A stretch of 49,481 nt of DNA, from positions 187,339-236,819 of the forward strand of contig NZ_BBDN01000003.1 of NCBI RefSeq assembly GCF_001316265.1. Direction: 5' to 3'. The position numbers were made by a program, and so were the translations under genes. The notes beneath the pieces were generated by a model that did not search any database, had not been told where the DNA came from, and saw only the letters and a list, made by a program, of their open reading frames with translations. Origin of the DNA: Vulcanisaeta sp. JCM 16159. Lineage in GTDB: Archaea; Thermoproteota; Thermoprotei; Thermoproteales; Thermocladiaceae. This document shows positions 1-8,563 of this stretch, in pieces (position 1 is the first letter of the stretch; every line of letters starts with the position of its first letter).

Positions 1-273
1 GATTAGGGCTGGGATTACCTACGTTGGTAAGGCGTCAATGGAGATAATGCTCGATGTAATTGCCGAGGGAGCTTATGGCCAGGCTAGGCATGTGTGCACG
101 GCATACTATACGTACATTCACGTCGACAGTAGTGGAAGGCCGGCGCTATTCCCGAGTACGTGCCCAGCAATGACTATGAAAGGAAGTTGTTCATGGAGGG
201 CGAGAAAAGAAGGCAGGTTAGGGATGAGGAGTTGGCGAAGATTAAGAAGATGTGGACGAGCCCTGGGCCTTAG
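1..273 (+). CDS. Acyl-CoA thioesterase (hotdog fold), 3' part, one frameshift
   Basis: The gene enters from the left edge, so the start is missing. It reads ITYVGKASMEIMLDV, then HVCTAYYTYIHVD, the paired strands typical of hotdog acyl-CoA hydrolases, which cleave acyl-CoA to free acid and CoA. After GRPALFP the frame changes at the C run 151-153; adding one C continues as EYVPSNDYERKLFMEGE and ends KKMWTSPGP at TAG 271-273. The break is most simply a lost base in a homopolymer. The last 32 bases overlap the end of the convergent Rrp4 gene. Family assignment is from remembered motifs; substrate length cannot be judged. Confidence 0.72.
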
Positions 274-978
274 TGCCCACCTTCTTCTCCTTATACTGAG
301 TCACTATTGACCTAACCCTATCGGTTAACCCACTTGTGTGGCTCTCGCTCTCTATCAACTTTATTATCCTGGCAATAAATGTTTCATCCCCTGGATCTTT
401 ACACCTAATCCAAACCCTACCATTCTGGCCAACAGTCACGTCACAATCAAGCTCCTCACTGAATATGCCAACCATCGAGCCCCTCCTACCAATCACCCTA
501 GCCACCTTACTCGCATCAATCTCAACCAGCGTCCCACCCTCAATCCTGCCAAGCCTAGCCTCCTTAAGGTCAATGTCACTGGATAATCCTTGGTTAGGTT
601 GAAGTCCACAATCCTGGCGAGTACAATATCCCCAATGCCCAATAGGCTTTTTAAATCAACAGTCGTTAAATCAACAGGCTTAAGAGTGGCCTCCTGAACA
701 GGTAGGTATGCCGAGTATGGGGATTTAATGTCGATAACCCACCCAGTGAGTCCAATATCAACCACGTAACCAATAACCACATCCCCAACCCTCGGATTAT
801 AAATACCACTAAGTGGTATGACCTCCACATCCCTCTCACCCCTGATGTTTATGAGCCCAACAACCGCCGAGTAGGCAATATTACCATCCCAGTAAACACC
901 GCCACTAACGTTGTAATCCCTAGTGGCCACGGCATCCCCAGGCAATACGATCTGCCTATCACTTACGTACAGAGGCAT
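242..978 (-). CDS. rrp4: Exosome RNA-binding subunit Rrp4, one frameshift
   Basis: Rrp4 caps the archaeal exosome and guides RNA into the Rrp41-Rrp42 ring. The N-terminal domain starts MPLYVSDRQIVLPGDAVA; an S1 domain follows (VGDVVIGYVVDIGLTGWVID); the C-terminal KH domain carries VARVIGRRGSMV, the G-x-x-G loop region. The frame breaks near 563-567 (KDYPVTLTL to EARLGRIEGG); one extra A restores a protein of about 245 residues, normal for the family. An AT-rich TATA-like stretch at 1004-1014 lies about 31 bases before the start, so it may have its own leaderless transcript although SBDS is directly upstream. Rrp41 and Rrp42, often neighbours of this pair, are not downstream here. Confidence 0.9.
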
Positions 979-1030
979 AATTAAGATAATCCTGTGGGTT
1001 CCCTATTTTATTTTTAATCCCAAGCTAGTG

Positions 1031-1728
1031 CTATGATGTGGAGACTATCTTAACATCGCCAGAACCGTGGGTTAATTCATTAACCTTGGCAATTATCGTA
1101 TCCTGAAGCCCAGCGGGAACCTCAAGCTGCATCACCAACGAGCCATCACCCTCAAACCTCTCCTTAACCACCCTACCCATCCTCGACAGCGTATTCCTAA
1201 CCTTATGGGCATGCTCAGCGGGGGCCCTAATCTCGAGGACACTAACGGCCACCTTAAGAGGCAAAACCCTCTGGAGAGCCTTTATTATGGCGTTCACCTG
1301 CTCCTCCACGGGCTTAAACGGGTCTATGGCGACATCGATCTGCTGCATAGCGGCCTCAACCCTCTGCGGAGGCACTGGGGTCCTAGTCCTAGTGTCTATG
1401 CAATTCCTACTAATCCAATCAATTACCTGCTTCCTCTTCTGCTCAATGAGTCTCCTCCTCTGCTCAGCCGTGAGTGGCAACTCGCCATTCTTGACTATGA
1501 ACTCAGCCACCTTCCTGGGGTCTGTAGTCCTGAAAACCCTCATTAACGACTCCTCACTCGCCCTGAGACCCTTCCTGGCGTCCTTATATATTGTGTCCGT
1601 TATCAAGACTTATCAATGCTCACAGACTTACCAAGCCTCAGGTCAAGGGCCGCGTCTGGGTCAACAAGTATCTCGAAGACGTAGCCATCCTTCTCATACC
1701 TGGCAATTACATAATTCCTCCTACTCAT
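1031..1728 (-). CDS. sdo1: Ribosome maturation protein SBDS (Sdo1), one frameshift
   Basis: SBDS family protein acting in late maturation of the large ribosomal subunit. The N-terminal domain reads MSRRNYVIARYEKDGYVFE and ILVDPDAALDLRLGKSVSID. Near 1610 the frame breaks and continues VLITDTIYKDARKGLRASEE; one extra A (D-K-V-L) joins them. The middle helical domain follows, and the C-terminal ferredoxin-like domain ends KVNELTHGSGDVKIVSTS. Rejoined length is about 232 residues, as expected. A second ATG lies six bases upstream; 1728 is preferred because the TATA element 1751-1760 lies about 27 bases upstream, fitting a leaderless start. The next gene on the strand is Rrp4, a common archaeal neighbour. 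Confidence 0.92.
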
Positions 1729-1750
1729 ATTCATCTAGTCCTATGCAGGG

Positions 1751-1760
1751 GAATTTTTAA
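1751..1760 (-). promoter_or_regulatory. TATA box for SBDS
   Basis: The minus strand reads TTAAAAATTC, centred about 27 bases from the ATG at 1728. The spacing fits transcription starting at the start codon. Confidence 0.5.
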
Positions 1761-1777
1761 TTCTTCCACAACATGGC

Positions 1778-2541
1778 CTACGGAGTCCTCCACTTGGCAA
1801 CCCTCAGGGTAAGCAATGTACCGACAATACACCAAGCAGCACTGGAGATGTATGCAATGCCTATTTGTAGCGCGGAATAATGCGTCACACCGACGGCGTT
1901 TTGTATAACCATGGCGGTGGCCGAGGTCGGCACTAAATACGCAACCCACCAGGCACTGCCTAAGTACGTGGCCGGGTAATAAACAGGGGGCAGTACGCCG
2001 AGCACGAGCGTTAGTAGGCTGACGACGGCCCAGGTATACCTAATGTATGTGAATAGAGTCGATGAGTAGAAGGCTATGGAGGAAGTAGCGTACCAAAGGA
2101 GCACTAACGAAGCCGTAATCTCCAGGATACCCAACAAATCAATGGTCGTCTTAAGCGCCATTAATACCGCGAATAAGACAATGCCGGGCAGTGTAAATAT
2201 GACCTCACTAAGTGCGAGGCCTATGCGTAGGCCAGTGGACTAGTTGGCGTAGCCACAATAATCTGCTGGAACTTAAGTTCAAGCCTATAATAGGCAGCGT
2301 CGCCGATCAGGCCGTGCCGCTTGATAGCATTGTCCAGACGAGACCGCCGATTATGCCCATGGCCATGCCAATACCCCGGTAAAGCACGGTGAGCAGTATT
2401 AACAGGGAAATAGCGTTGCAGGGTGGATACGGTCCAAAGCGGCGACCTAAGTATCGGCAGTAACCCATTAAGCCAGGCAAGCACCAGGACAGCCCTTAAC
2501 TGATGTCTTAAACCACCCTCAACCTTCCTCATTCTCCTCAC
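1778..2541 (-). CDS. ABC-2 type transporter permease, about three frameshifts
   Basis: Membrane partner of the ATPase just upstream. The basic N-terminus MRRMRKVEGG is followed by hydrophobic segments read in changing frames: VLVLAWLNGLLPILRSPLW, then AISLLILLTVLYRGIGMAMG, then KFQQIIVATPTSPLAYA (the loop typical of ABC-2 permeases), then IGLALSEVIFTLPGIVLFAV, and after 2161 three more helices ending CIVGTLLTLRVAKWRTP. Breaks fall near 2420, 2318 and 2212; joined, the protein is about 254 residues with roughly six membrane helices. The start overlaps the end of the ATPase gene by about 23 bases. Cargo is unknown; drug, lipid or polysaccharide export are all possible. Confidence 0.75.
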
Positions 2542-3386
2542 CCCAGGACCTTATGGTCACGAGCACATAATGCTCAAGGGACTTGGGCGAGACCCTAATG
2601 GCATCATCCCCAACCTCATTGAGGGAATCCACGAAGGAAAAGCATGAAGAGCCAACCCGAATGCACGATCCATTACTCATGGATGCCGGATACTCAACAA
2701 CGTACTTACCAGGCAGTTATTAACGAGCTCGCTAGGCCTGCCACGCGATACTATCAAGCCACTATCTATCAGGAAAACCATGTCCGATATTTGCTCGGCC
2801 TCCTCAATATAATGAGTTGTTAAAAATATCGAAGCCCCACCATTACTATACCGCCGCAGTGAATTCCAAACAATTCGCCTAGACGCCGCGTCAAGCCCTA
2901 CTGTTGGCTCGTCAAGAAACACAACCTCGGCATTCGAGGCGAGTACAGCGGCGACCAGGACCCTCCTAGTCATGCCACCGGACAATTGATAAATGGGCGT
3001 GTTCCTAAGTCCCACAGGCCAAGTTCCTCAAGTGAATCCCTCGCGGCCTTCCTCGCATCATTCCTAGGTAAGCCACGAAGCAGTAAGTATGAGTAAACAA
3101 ATTCTTGAGGCGTCATGTAGGATATGGGCCTAGCGTCCTGCGGAATCACGGCAATCCTACGCCTAACCTCAGAGGCTTGACTAACGACGTTGAAACCAGT
3201 GACATAGGCCTCGCCACCATGAGGCATTAACTCGGTCGTTAATATCCTAATGAGTGTTGTTTTACCGGCACCGTTTGGGCCCAGCAATGTGGCTATCACG
3301 CCATAACCAACGTCGAGGTCTATACCCCTTAAAACCTCCCTGGCCCCGAACCTCCTTCTTAATCCCCTAACCATTATTGCCTGCAT
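2519..3386 (-). CDS. ABC transporter ATPase subunit, two frameshifts
   Basis: The nucleotide-binding domain contains Walker A GPNGAGKTT, Q-loop IPQDARPISYMTPQEF, signature YQLSGGMTRR, Walker B EVVFLDEPTVGLD and H-loop LTTHYIEEAE, in the normal order. Breaks are near 3010 (after WDLG, before LRNTPIYQLSGG) and near 2712, where another frame continues LPGKYVVEYPASMSNGSC to a TGA at 2519-2521. Joined length is about 289 residues, with the usual C-terminal accessory domain of ABC-2 exporters. It overlaps the permease start, so the two form one operon. It is divergent from rpsD across about 60 bases. Confidence 0.88.
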
Positions 3387-3411
3387 TTACATGGCTTGTT
3401 GAGGGACCTCA

Positions 3412-3421
3412 AATTTAAAAA
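3412..3421 (+). promoter_or_regulatory. TATA box for rpsD
   Basis: The AATTTAAAAA element is centred about 30 bases before the ATG at 3446, fitting a leaderless or near-leaderless mRNA. Confidence 0.6.
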
Positions 3422-3445
3422 GGGTTCTATGCATATGCCGTTTAA

Positions 3446-3996
3446 ATGGGCGATCCAAGGAAGCCAAGGAAGAAGTACTTGGGCGGTAAGCCAAGGAGGC
3501 TTTGGAATAGGCAGTTGCTTGAGGAGGAGCTTAGGCTAATTGGTGAGTATGGCCTCAGGAATAAGAGGGAGCTTTGGCTCGCGAGGACCATACTCAGGGA
3601 GATAAAGCATAGGGCTAGGTCACTATTGTCAATGCCCACCGAGCAGAGGCTAAGTTGGAGGCCGAGTTTAAGGCGAGGCTGTTTAAGGCCGGGTTCATAC
3701 CAGAGCAGGACATACCACTCGACGCCGTGCTATCGCTAGATGTTAGGGCAATACTGGACAGGAGACTACAGACCATAGTCTATAGGAAGGGCCTGGCGAG
3801 GACTATTTATGAGGCAAGGCAGTTGGTGACTCACGGCCACATAGCGGTTGACGGCAGGGTTGTTAGGTCACCAGGTTACTTAGTGCCTAGGGAGCTTGAG
3901 GACAGGGTGACCTACGCAATGACAAGCCCAATACTAAAGAGATTATTGACACAGCCACAGCAGGAGGCGCAGCAGGCTCAAAGCCAATCAACCTAA
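3446..3996 (+). CDS. rpsD: 30S ribosomal protein S4, one frameshift
   Basis: Archaeal uS4, a primary 16S rRNA-binding protein. It starts [16 protein letters not shown] and continues [19 protein letters not shown]. At 3645-3649 the frame breaks inside [19 protein letters not shown]; one missing G in a GG pair explains it. The second part has the S4 RNA-binding module with the [20 protein letters not shown] hairpin and [14 protein letters not shown]. The tail is Gln/Ala-rich. Joined length is about 183 residues. A broken essential ribosomal gene is strong evidence that breaks in this window are sequence errors. S13 and S11, usual partners in archaeal operons, are not adjacent. Confidence 0.95.
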
Positions 3997-4030
3997 GGAA
4001 GGTTTTATTCAAGTTCATAGACTACACACC

Positions 4031-4709
4031 GTGGATGCATCATTAATCCTAGGCGTCATTGGACCCATAGTTACTATTGTTACGATTTTGGGTACGACGC
4101 TTTATTGGCTTGGTGGTAAGTTTAGGGAGATTGACATGAGGTTCCAGCAGATTGACGAGAGGTTTAGGCAAATCGACAGAAGGTTCGAGGAAATAGATAA
4201 GAGATTCGAAAAAAATTGACGAGAGGTTCGACAAGTTAGAAAAGGACCTGAAGAGCTATGTTGATATGAGGATTAATGAGTTGAGGAATTACGTTGATGA
4301 GAGGTTTAATCAGGTTAATACGAGGATTAGTAAGTTGGCTGAGGCATATAGTGATTACCAGGAGTTCTTCGTTGAGTACCTCACCGCCGAGGGCTTGTTA
4401 AAGGCTGAGAAGGCCGCAATGCTCCGTAATGAGGCTAGGAGGGTCATGAGGCTGGCCGCCTCCGGCAACCCATTGAGTAAGGAGGAGTGGGATAGAATTA
4501 AGGAGCTTCTTGATAAGGATGAGTTAACGCTTGAGGAGGCCCTTGAACTCCGTGAACTGGCTAGGAAGGTGGTTAGGGAGTACGGTGAGTACCCAGAGGC
4601 CTGGAAGCTTCATATATACGCGAGCATAATGGTTGGAGAGGCCATTAGGAGGCAATCACAGCAGCAACAACAGGGACAGAAGGAGCAGGAAAAACAAAGG
4701 CAGTGCTGA
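4031..4709 (+). CDS. Membrane-anchored coiled-coil protein, one frameshift
   Basis: GTG start. One N-terminal helix (LILGVIGPIVTIVTILGTTL) is followed by a strict heptad run of the form R-F-x-x-I-D (FRQIDERFRQIDRRFEEID) and a charged coiled coil. At the A7 run near 4207 the frame breaks; removing one A continues KIDERFDKLEKDLKSYVD. The C-terminal half is helical and acidic/basic (FFVEYLTAEGLLKAEKAAML) and ends in a Gln-rich tail. About 226 residues. I do not recognise a family; comparable TM-plus-coil proteins are common in Thermoproteales. It starts 35 bases after rpsD and may be read with it, although TTTTATT at 4003-4009 could be its own promoter. Confidence 0.7.
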
Positions 4710-4717
4710 TACACCAA

Positions 4718-4724
4718 TTTTTTT
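4718..4724 (+). terminator. Oligo-T terminator between convergent genes
   Basis: Seven T residues follow directly after the stop of the coiled-coil gene (4709) and before the end of the convergent protease-like gene. Archaeal transcription commonly ends at such T runs. No hairpin is needed or seen. Confidence 0.4.
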
Positions 4725-4728
4725 AGTG

Positions 4729-5093
4729 CTAATACAGCAGTGCCCCCTCCTCTTCCTAACCAACCTGCCAGTGCCTGGATCAACCACTAGGTTCAGCGTC
4801 TCCAGAGTCATCTGCTCAATGAGGACCTTATCCAAGCCCTCAATCATCGTCACAGGCACGACCTTACTACGGCCCTCAACCTATATCAACGCAGCGCTCG
4901 CCACATACTCAACCTCACCCCTAGCGGTCTCGGCAACATCCCTATAGAACATGGGTAACTTTAACTCATCGGCCAATTCCCTGGGCACTGCCGTATCCGT
5001 AGCGCCGGTATAGACCAAGGCATCCACATCCTTAATTACGGAGCCGTCCAGCGAACCAATCCTGGCCCTAACCCAGACCTCACCCATGGCCAT
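4729..5093 (-). pseudogene. Retropepsin-like aspartyl protease gene, degraded (Asp to Tyr, in-frame TAG)
   Basis: Small archaeal clan-AA aspartic-protease-like gene. It starts MAMGEVWVRARIGSLDGSVI and reaches the active-site motif as ALVYTGATDTAVP, where the family has D-T-G-A; the catalytic Asp is Tyr. After VEYVASAALI an in-frame TAG (4881-4883) interrupts the same frame, which continues VEGRSKVVPVTMIEGLDKVL and LNLVVDPGTGRL. A further G-run slip near 4750 would give the usual short end EEGALLY and a stop at 4729-4731. Both the Asp and stop changes look like G-to-T changes on the coding strand, unlike the indels elsewhere. A second, intact-motif copy lies at 5741-6100. Confidence 0.6.
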
Positions 5094-5136
5094 TTAAACA
5101 CATTGAATCAGACAAAAATAAGTCTTTAGTCCTTAC

Positions 5137-5726
5137 CTAAAAGACCCTAACGGCACTCCTCAGGAACCACGCATATGGCGGCTTATCCCTATCCCTAGCA
5201 TTAACGACCTTAACATCGAATAGATACGCCAAGTCGCCAAACCCATCCTCGATCTCCTCTATTACCCTGACCTTAACATCCAATGGGTCACCCCTATCAA
5301 TCACCAGTAGGATATCCACGTCGCTCGAGCCCGTGACCCTACCCGCCACCACGGAGCCAAAGACGTAACACTCAATGCCGTACTTCCTAAGTACTGGCGA
5401 AACCTCATTGATTAACGACCTCCAATCCCTGAGCAGCCTAATCCTCCTCATAGGCTCCATAAACTCCTCACCAACACCACCCCCTAACTGATTAGCCACG
5501 AGCCCCAGTAATGACCTAATATTGTGCGTCCTTGGCGGCTCAACCCCGAGCTTTATGAGTAACGCCTTAATTGATAATTGGGCAGCTATCTCGGCATTAA
5601 CCGCCGCGGCGTTGTAAACCCCCTCTCAAAAGATACCCTGGCAACCACTATGTACTCCTTAGCCCTCCTCATGAAGTCCTCAGCAACGTCAATGCTCATG
5701 GAATTATCAAGACATTCCTCCTTCAT
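5137..5726 (-). CDS. HEPN domain fused to minimal nucleotidyltransferase, one frameshift
   Basis: The N-terminal part is a HEPN helical bundle (SIDVAEDFMRRAKEYIVVAR, then AEIAAQLSIKALLIKLGVEP and PRTHNIRSLLGLVANQ). The C-terminal part is a minimal nucleotidyltransferase: YVFGSVVAGRVTGSSDVDIL gives the G-S motif and D-x-D metal ligands. A break at the C5 run near 5615-5619 is fixed by one base (ERGVYNAAA). Joined length is about 196 residues. HEPN and MNT normally sit in separate overlapping genes; here no stop is seen between them, though a hidden indel could mask one. The likely role is a toxin-antitoxin or nucleotide-modifying defence module (inference). It lies between two aspartyl-protease-like genes on the same strand. 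Confidence 0.72.
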
Positions 5727-5740
5727 CCAGGGTAATAAAC

Positions 5741-6100
5741 CTATTGATGCAAGGCCAAGAGCAGCACGCCCATCCTCTCCAGCCGCCATGGTTGGGTCTA
5801 TCCTCAAGCTGAAGACTTCCAATATGGTCACCCCAATGAGCACCTGCTTGATCTCATCACAAACCAAAGCCACGTTAGTCCTCTCCTCACCCATCAACCC
5901 AATAACCGCCACGTCCTCCTCAAGCATGGTCTCGCCCTCTCACCATCATTATCCTAACATGCCTAACAGTACCGGCAATACCAAGCTCCTTAGCAACCTT
6001 CCGAGGAACCACAGTATACGTGACGCCCGTATCCACAGATGCCCTGAACCTGCCAACTCCCTTACTACCAATCACCTCAATATCACGTATACGTTCCCAC
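5741..6100 (-). CDS. Retropepsin-like aspartyl protease family protein, frameshifted
   Basis: Paralogue of the gene at 4729-5093. The N-terminus is unclear: GTG at 6098-6100 gives MGTYT, then a break near 6082 leads to DIEVIGSKGVGRF. The active-site strand reads RASVDTGVTYTVVPRKVAKE with the catalytic Asp present. After a break near 5930 comes the loop ERTNVALVCDEIKQVLIG, then EVFSLRIDPT; a break near 5792 allows the family-type ending WRLERMGVLLLALHQ and a stop at 5741-5743. About 120 residues. Such proteins are half-size pepsin-like domains expected to dimerise; archaeal substrates are not known to me. It is 14 bases upstream of the HEPN-MNT gene, so probably in one operon. Confidence 0.6.
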
Positions 6101-6165
6101 AATTAACCTGGAGTCATTTGCTCGTTAATACGGGTTTCGGAAAGCTTAAGTATTGGGGGTGATAC

Positions 6166-7232
6166 TTGCTCTTCAGTACCGAGCCAAAGACGTCGCTGGA
6201 TGAGCTCTTTGACAGGGAGGTTGAGGTGGAGAGGTTTAGGAGTGGCCTTAATGAGCGGTTGGTCCTTGTGCTTGGGATTAGGAGGGTTGGTAAGTCCAGC
6301 CTTGTGCTTTCTGTCCTTAATTCCCTTGGTATTGACTACGTATTTATTGATGTTAGGAAGCTCTACGACAATGTCTCGAGGAAGGTACCTGCGGGGAGAA
6401 TATACAATGAGCTAATGTCATCACTGGGCATGCTTAGCTTTTGGGAGAGGATTAAGGGAGTCATTAATGAGATTGACGTGTCCCTCGGACCCATTAAGTT
6501 TAGACTTGCCGCTTCGAGGATCAGGGATGGGATTGCGAGGATCCTTGAGACAATCAATAGTGCTGGTAGTCATGTTGTGCTCGCCTTCGATGAGGCTCAA
6601 TACCTTAGGTACTCAACGATTGGTCTCAGACCACTACTGGCGTACGCCTATGATTACCTTAGGAACATAACTTTCGTACTCACGGGCAGCGAAGTTGGTC
6701 ACCTGCACGATTTCCTGGGACTCAACGACTCATCATCAGAGCTTTACGGTAGGTATTACTTCATCATTGAGCTTAGGCCATTCGATAGGGAGAGATCCAT
6801 CGAGTTCCTGAGGAGGGGTTTTAGGGAGTTGGGCATTAACGTGGATGATAAGGTCATTGAGAGGGCAGCCGATGAACTGGGCGGTATTGCGGGTTGGCTT
6901 GTTTACTTTGGCGGCTTTACCCCGAGAAGGGTGAGGACGCGATTAACGAGGTTAAGGAGATCGGTGCCAACCTAATTAGGACTGAGCTTGAGGAGTTGTT
7001 CTCGAGGAGTCAGTATTACCGGTACATAATGGAGGCGGTTGCCGTGCTCAGCAGGGCTAGGTGGAGCGACATCATGAAGTACCTAATGGCTAGGGTTGGT
7101 GAGAGACCAACCAACGCAACACTGTCCAGGGACCTAAACAACCTGATTGAAATGGGTTTCCTCACCAAGGATGGTGATTGGTACAGCATCCCAGATCCAA
7201 TAGTTAGATACGCCGTGCTTAAGACGAGGTAG
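6166..7232 (+). CDS. Archaeal P-loop ATPase (Arch_ATPase/STAND-like), one frameshift
   Basis: TTG start giving LFSTEPKTSLDELFDREVE, the standard opening of this family; the codons upstream in frame contain a stop. Walker A is LGIRRVGKSSLV and Walker B VVLAFDEAQYL, followed by VLTGSEVGHLHDFL. The frame breaks near 6922 (after WLVYFGGF) and continues LYPEKGEDAINEVKEIGANL into a C-terminal winged-helix region (LSRDLNNLIEMGFLTKDGDW). Joined length is about 355 residues. These ATPases are abundant in Crenarchaeota, often near mobile or toxin-like genes; a cellular role is not established. It is divergent from the protease-like gene. Confidence 0.85.
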
Positions 7233-7245
7233 TTAATTACGGCAT

Positions 7246-7510
7246 CTACAGTTTTTCATAAATATTCTCTCGCTTGTCTATGGCGATGATCCGTATGATA
7301 CGTTGTTCATGGATTATTTTATAAACTATCCTATAATCACTGACCCTTGCTCGGCATAATCCCCTGAGTGTTCCCTTAAGCTCCTTCTCGCAAATTGGGT
7401 TGCTGGCTAATTTCATTAATCCTCTCTAGGATCCTATCACGCGCATCATTAGGGAGATCCCTCAATGACCTCTCTGCTTCTCGTGAAAACTCCACCCTGT
7501 AACTATTCAT
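7246..7510 (-). CDS. relE: RelE-family mRNA interferase toxin, one frameshift
   Basis: The start MNSYRVEFSREAERSLRDLP is typical of RelE/ParE toxins. After a break near 7385 the other frame reads KELKGTLRGLCRARVSDYRI, VYKIIHEQRIIRIIAIDKRE and NIYEKL, covering the L-K-G, R-V-x-D-Y-R-x-x-Y and C-terminal R/Y elements of RelE. RelE toxins cleave mRNA on the ribosome; the basic and Tyr residues expected for catalysis are present. Joined length is about 88 residues, normal for the family. The ATG overlaps the stop of the upstream gene (ATGA at 7507-7510), the translational coupling usual for toxin-antitoxin pairs. Confidence 0.8.
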
Positions 7511-8186
7511 TGCTTAATCACACCCTCCTCCCTCAATGCCTTGTAAGTCTCGTCACTAATTAGTAGGTCTAGCGTATCTATGTACGCATCAAGCTCTTCC
7601 GCGTATGCCCTAGACCACTGGGCGAGTGTATCAAGGTTCTCCCTTCTGAACTCCTTAACAATGCCCAGCACCGCGTTTGTTGCTGAGTACCACGCGAACA
7701 TTGTAGCCATTAGGTAAGCCGACGCCTCACCAGCCTCATTAAGTGCTCGTTTGTTAATCCTACTCATAAGCCCATCAAACCCATGCCTAACCATGTTATC
7801 CATGACCCACTGGTCATGCTCAATGAGTATGGATAATGCGTAGATGAGGTCCTCGGCACGTGGGTAATTGGTTGACCTAATCGACCTAGCCAATTCCTTA
7901 CCAAGTTCCAACTCGACTCTGCTAAAGTCATTAATGCTGATTCTCCCCAAAGCAATGTTGCTGGACACGTACTGAGTTAGCTTGATTGTTGGGTTTATGA
8001 TCTTAACCGTGAATGTTAATAAATTAGTTAGAAATGCATTGCTGAGGTTATCGGCATTCAAGATAGTACGAACATCATTATCTAACGCATCCCTAAAGGC
8101 ACTCAAGGTACTATCTATTAAATCCCTTGGTATGCCCAGGCAGTCACGTAATCAATGGGTTGCTTAACAACTAATGCCAGCTCCAC
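7507..8186 (-). CDS. Unrecognised helical protein coupled to RelE, possible long antitoxin
   Basis: From TTG 8106 the frame is open for 199 residues (STLSAFRDALDNDVRTILN to ISDETYKALREEGVIKQ). Upstream, after a likely break near 8125, another frame reads VELALVVKQPIDYVTAWAYQ from a GTG at 8184-8186, so the true protein is probably about 225 residues. It is mostly helical and without clear motifs; I do not recognise it. Its last codons overlap the relE start. RelE antitoxins are usually 60-90 residues, so this would be an unusually large one; only the C-terminal DLLISDETYKALREEGV resembles a short antitoxin-like segment. The exact start is uncertain. Confidence 0.5.
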
Positions 8187-8284
8187 CAAGCCCCACAGGC
8201 CTCGGAATCAGGTACTGCTGCAATACAGCCATACCAAACACTATTTGCAAACTCCCTGTATAAGGATTTTGCATGCTAAAGGAA

Positions 8285-8293
8285 TTTAAATTT
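8285..8293 (+). promoter_or_regulatory. TATA box for the RNA candidate or pilin-like gene
   Basis: TTTAAATTT is centred near 8289; archaeal spacing would place a transcription start near 8312-8316, exactly where the GC-rich structured segment begins. Confidence 0.5.
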
Positions 8294-8310
8294 ACTAAAA
8301 TAATTTCATT

Positions 8311-8470
8311 CGTCCCCACTGGTTACCTGACTCATGATGGGCCAGTGGGGCCCCAGCCCCGCGGGGGACCGACCATTGATACCCCAAGGATGGGACAGTC
8401 CCGACAGTAACCGACCAATGATTAGGGTCACTGAGATGCGGGGAAGCGGGGCACAGCCAATGTTTCCACA
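8311..8470 (+). ncRNA. GC-rich structured RNA candidate, unassigned
   Basis: This stretch has no credible reading frame and is far richer in G and C than the flanks, a mark of structured RNA in hyperthermophiles. A 9-bp perfect hairpin pairs 8314-8322 (CCCCACTGG) with 8342-8350. A second, long-range helix pairs 8350-8354 with 8448-8452 and 8357-8362 with 8438-8443. GGGA/TCCC forms a small inner hairpin at 8393-8403. Two 13-base near-identical repeats (ACCGACC[A/T]...ATTGAT-type) lie at 8368-8380 and 8410-8422. The outer helix is followed at once by ACA (8453-8455) and GCC, the H/ACA layout. It could be a stable ncRNA or the leader of the pilin-like mRNA. RNase P, SRP and tRNA signatures were not convincing. 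Confidence 0.5.
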
Positions 8471-8563
8471 TTAAATTTAGCCTAATTCCTCTTAAAAATC
8501 ATTCTCGGCTCAGGCCAATGCCGGCCATTGTAGTGTCTTATTAATTGCGCTGGTAATGACTTA

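Noticed and set aside
4206..4212. Programmed frameshift at the A7 run in the coiled-coil gene, and similarly at the T7 run near 29351
   Set aside because: Slippery runs tempt this reading, but the same kind of break occurs in dozens of genes at short, non-slippery runs; a common error process explains all.
4656..4728. Leu-rich extension of the protease-like gene
   Set aside because: It is the complement of the Gln-rich end of the convergent gene; a one-base repair gives a family-like stop at 4729.
4881..4883. TAG read as pyrrolysine or as readthrough in the protease-like gene
   Set aside because: No pyl genes are seen and the same gene also lost its catalytic Asp, so decay is more likely.
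8311..8470. Assignment of the structured RNA as RNase P (type T), SRP RNA or a tRNA
   Set aside because: I could not fit both conserved RNase P regions in order, saw no SRP domain motif and no T-loop; left unassigned pending covariance models.
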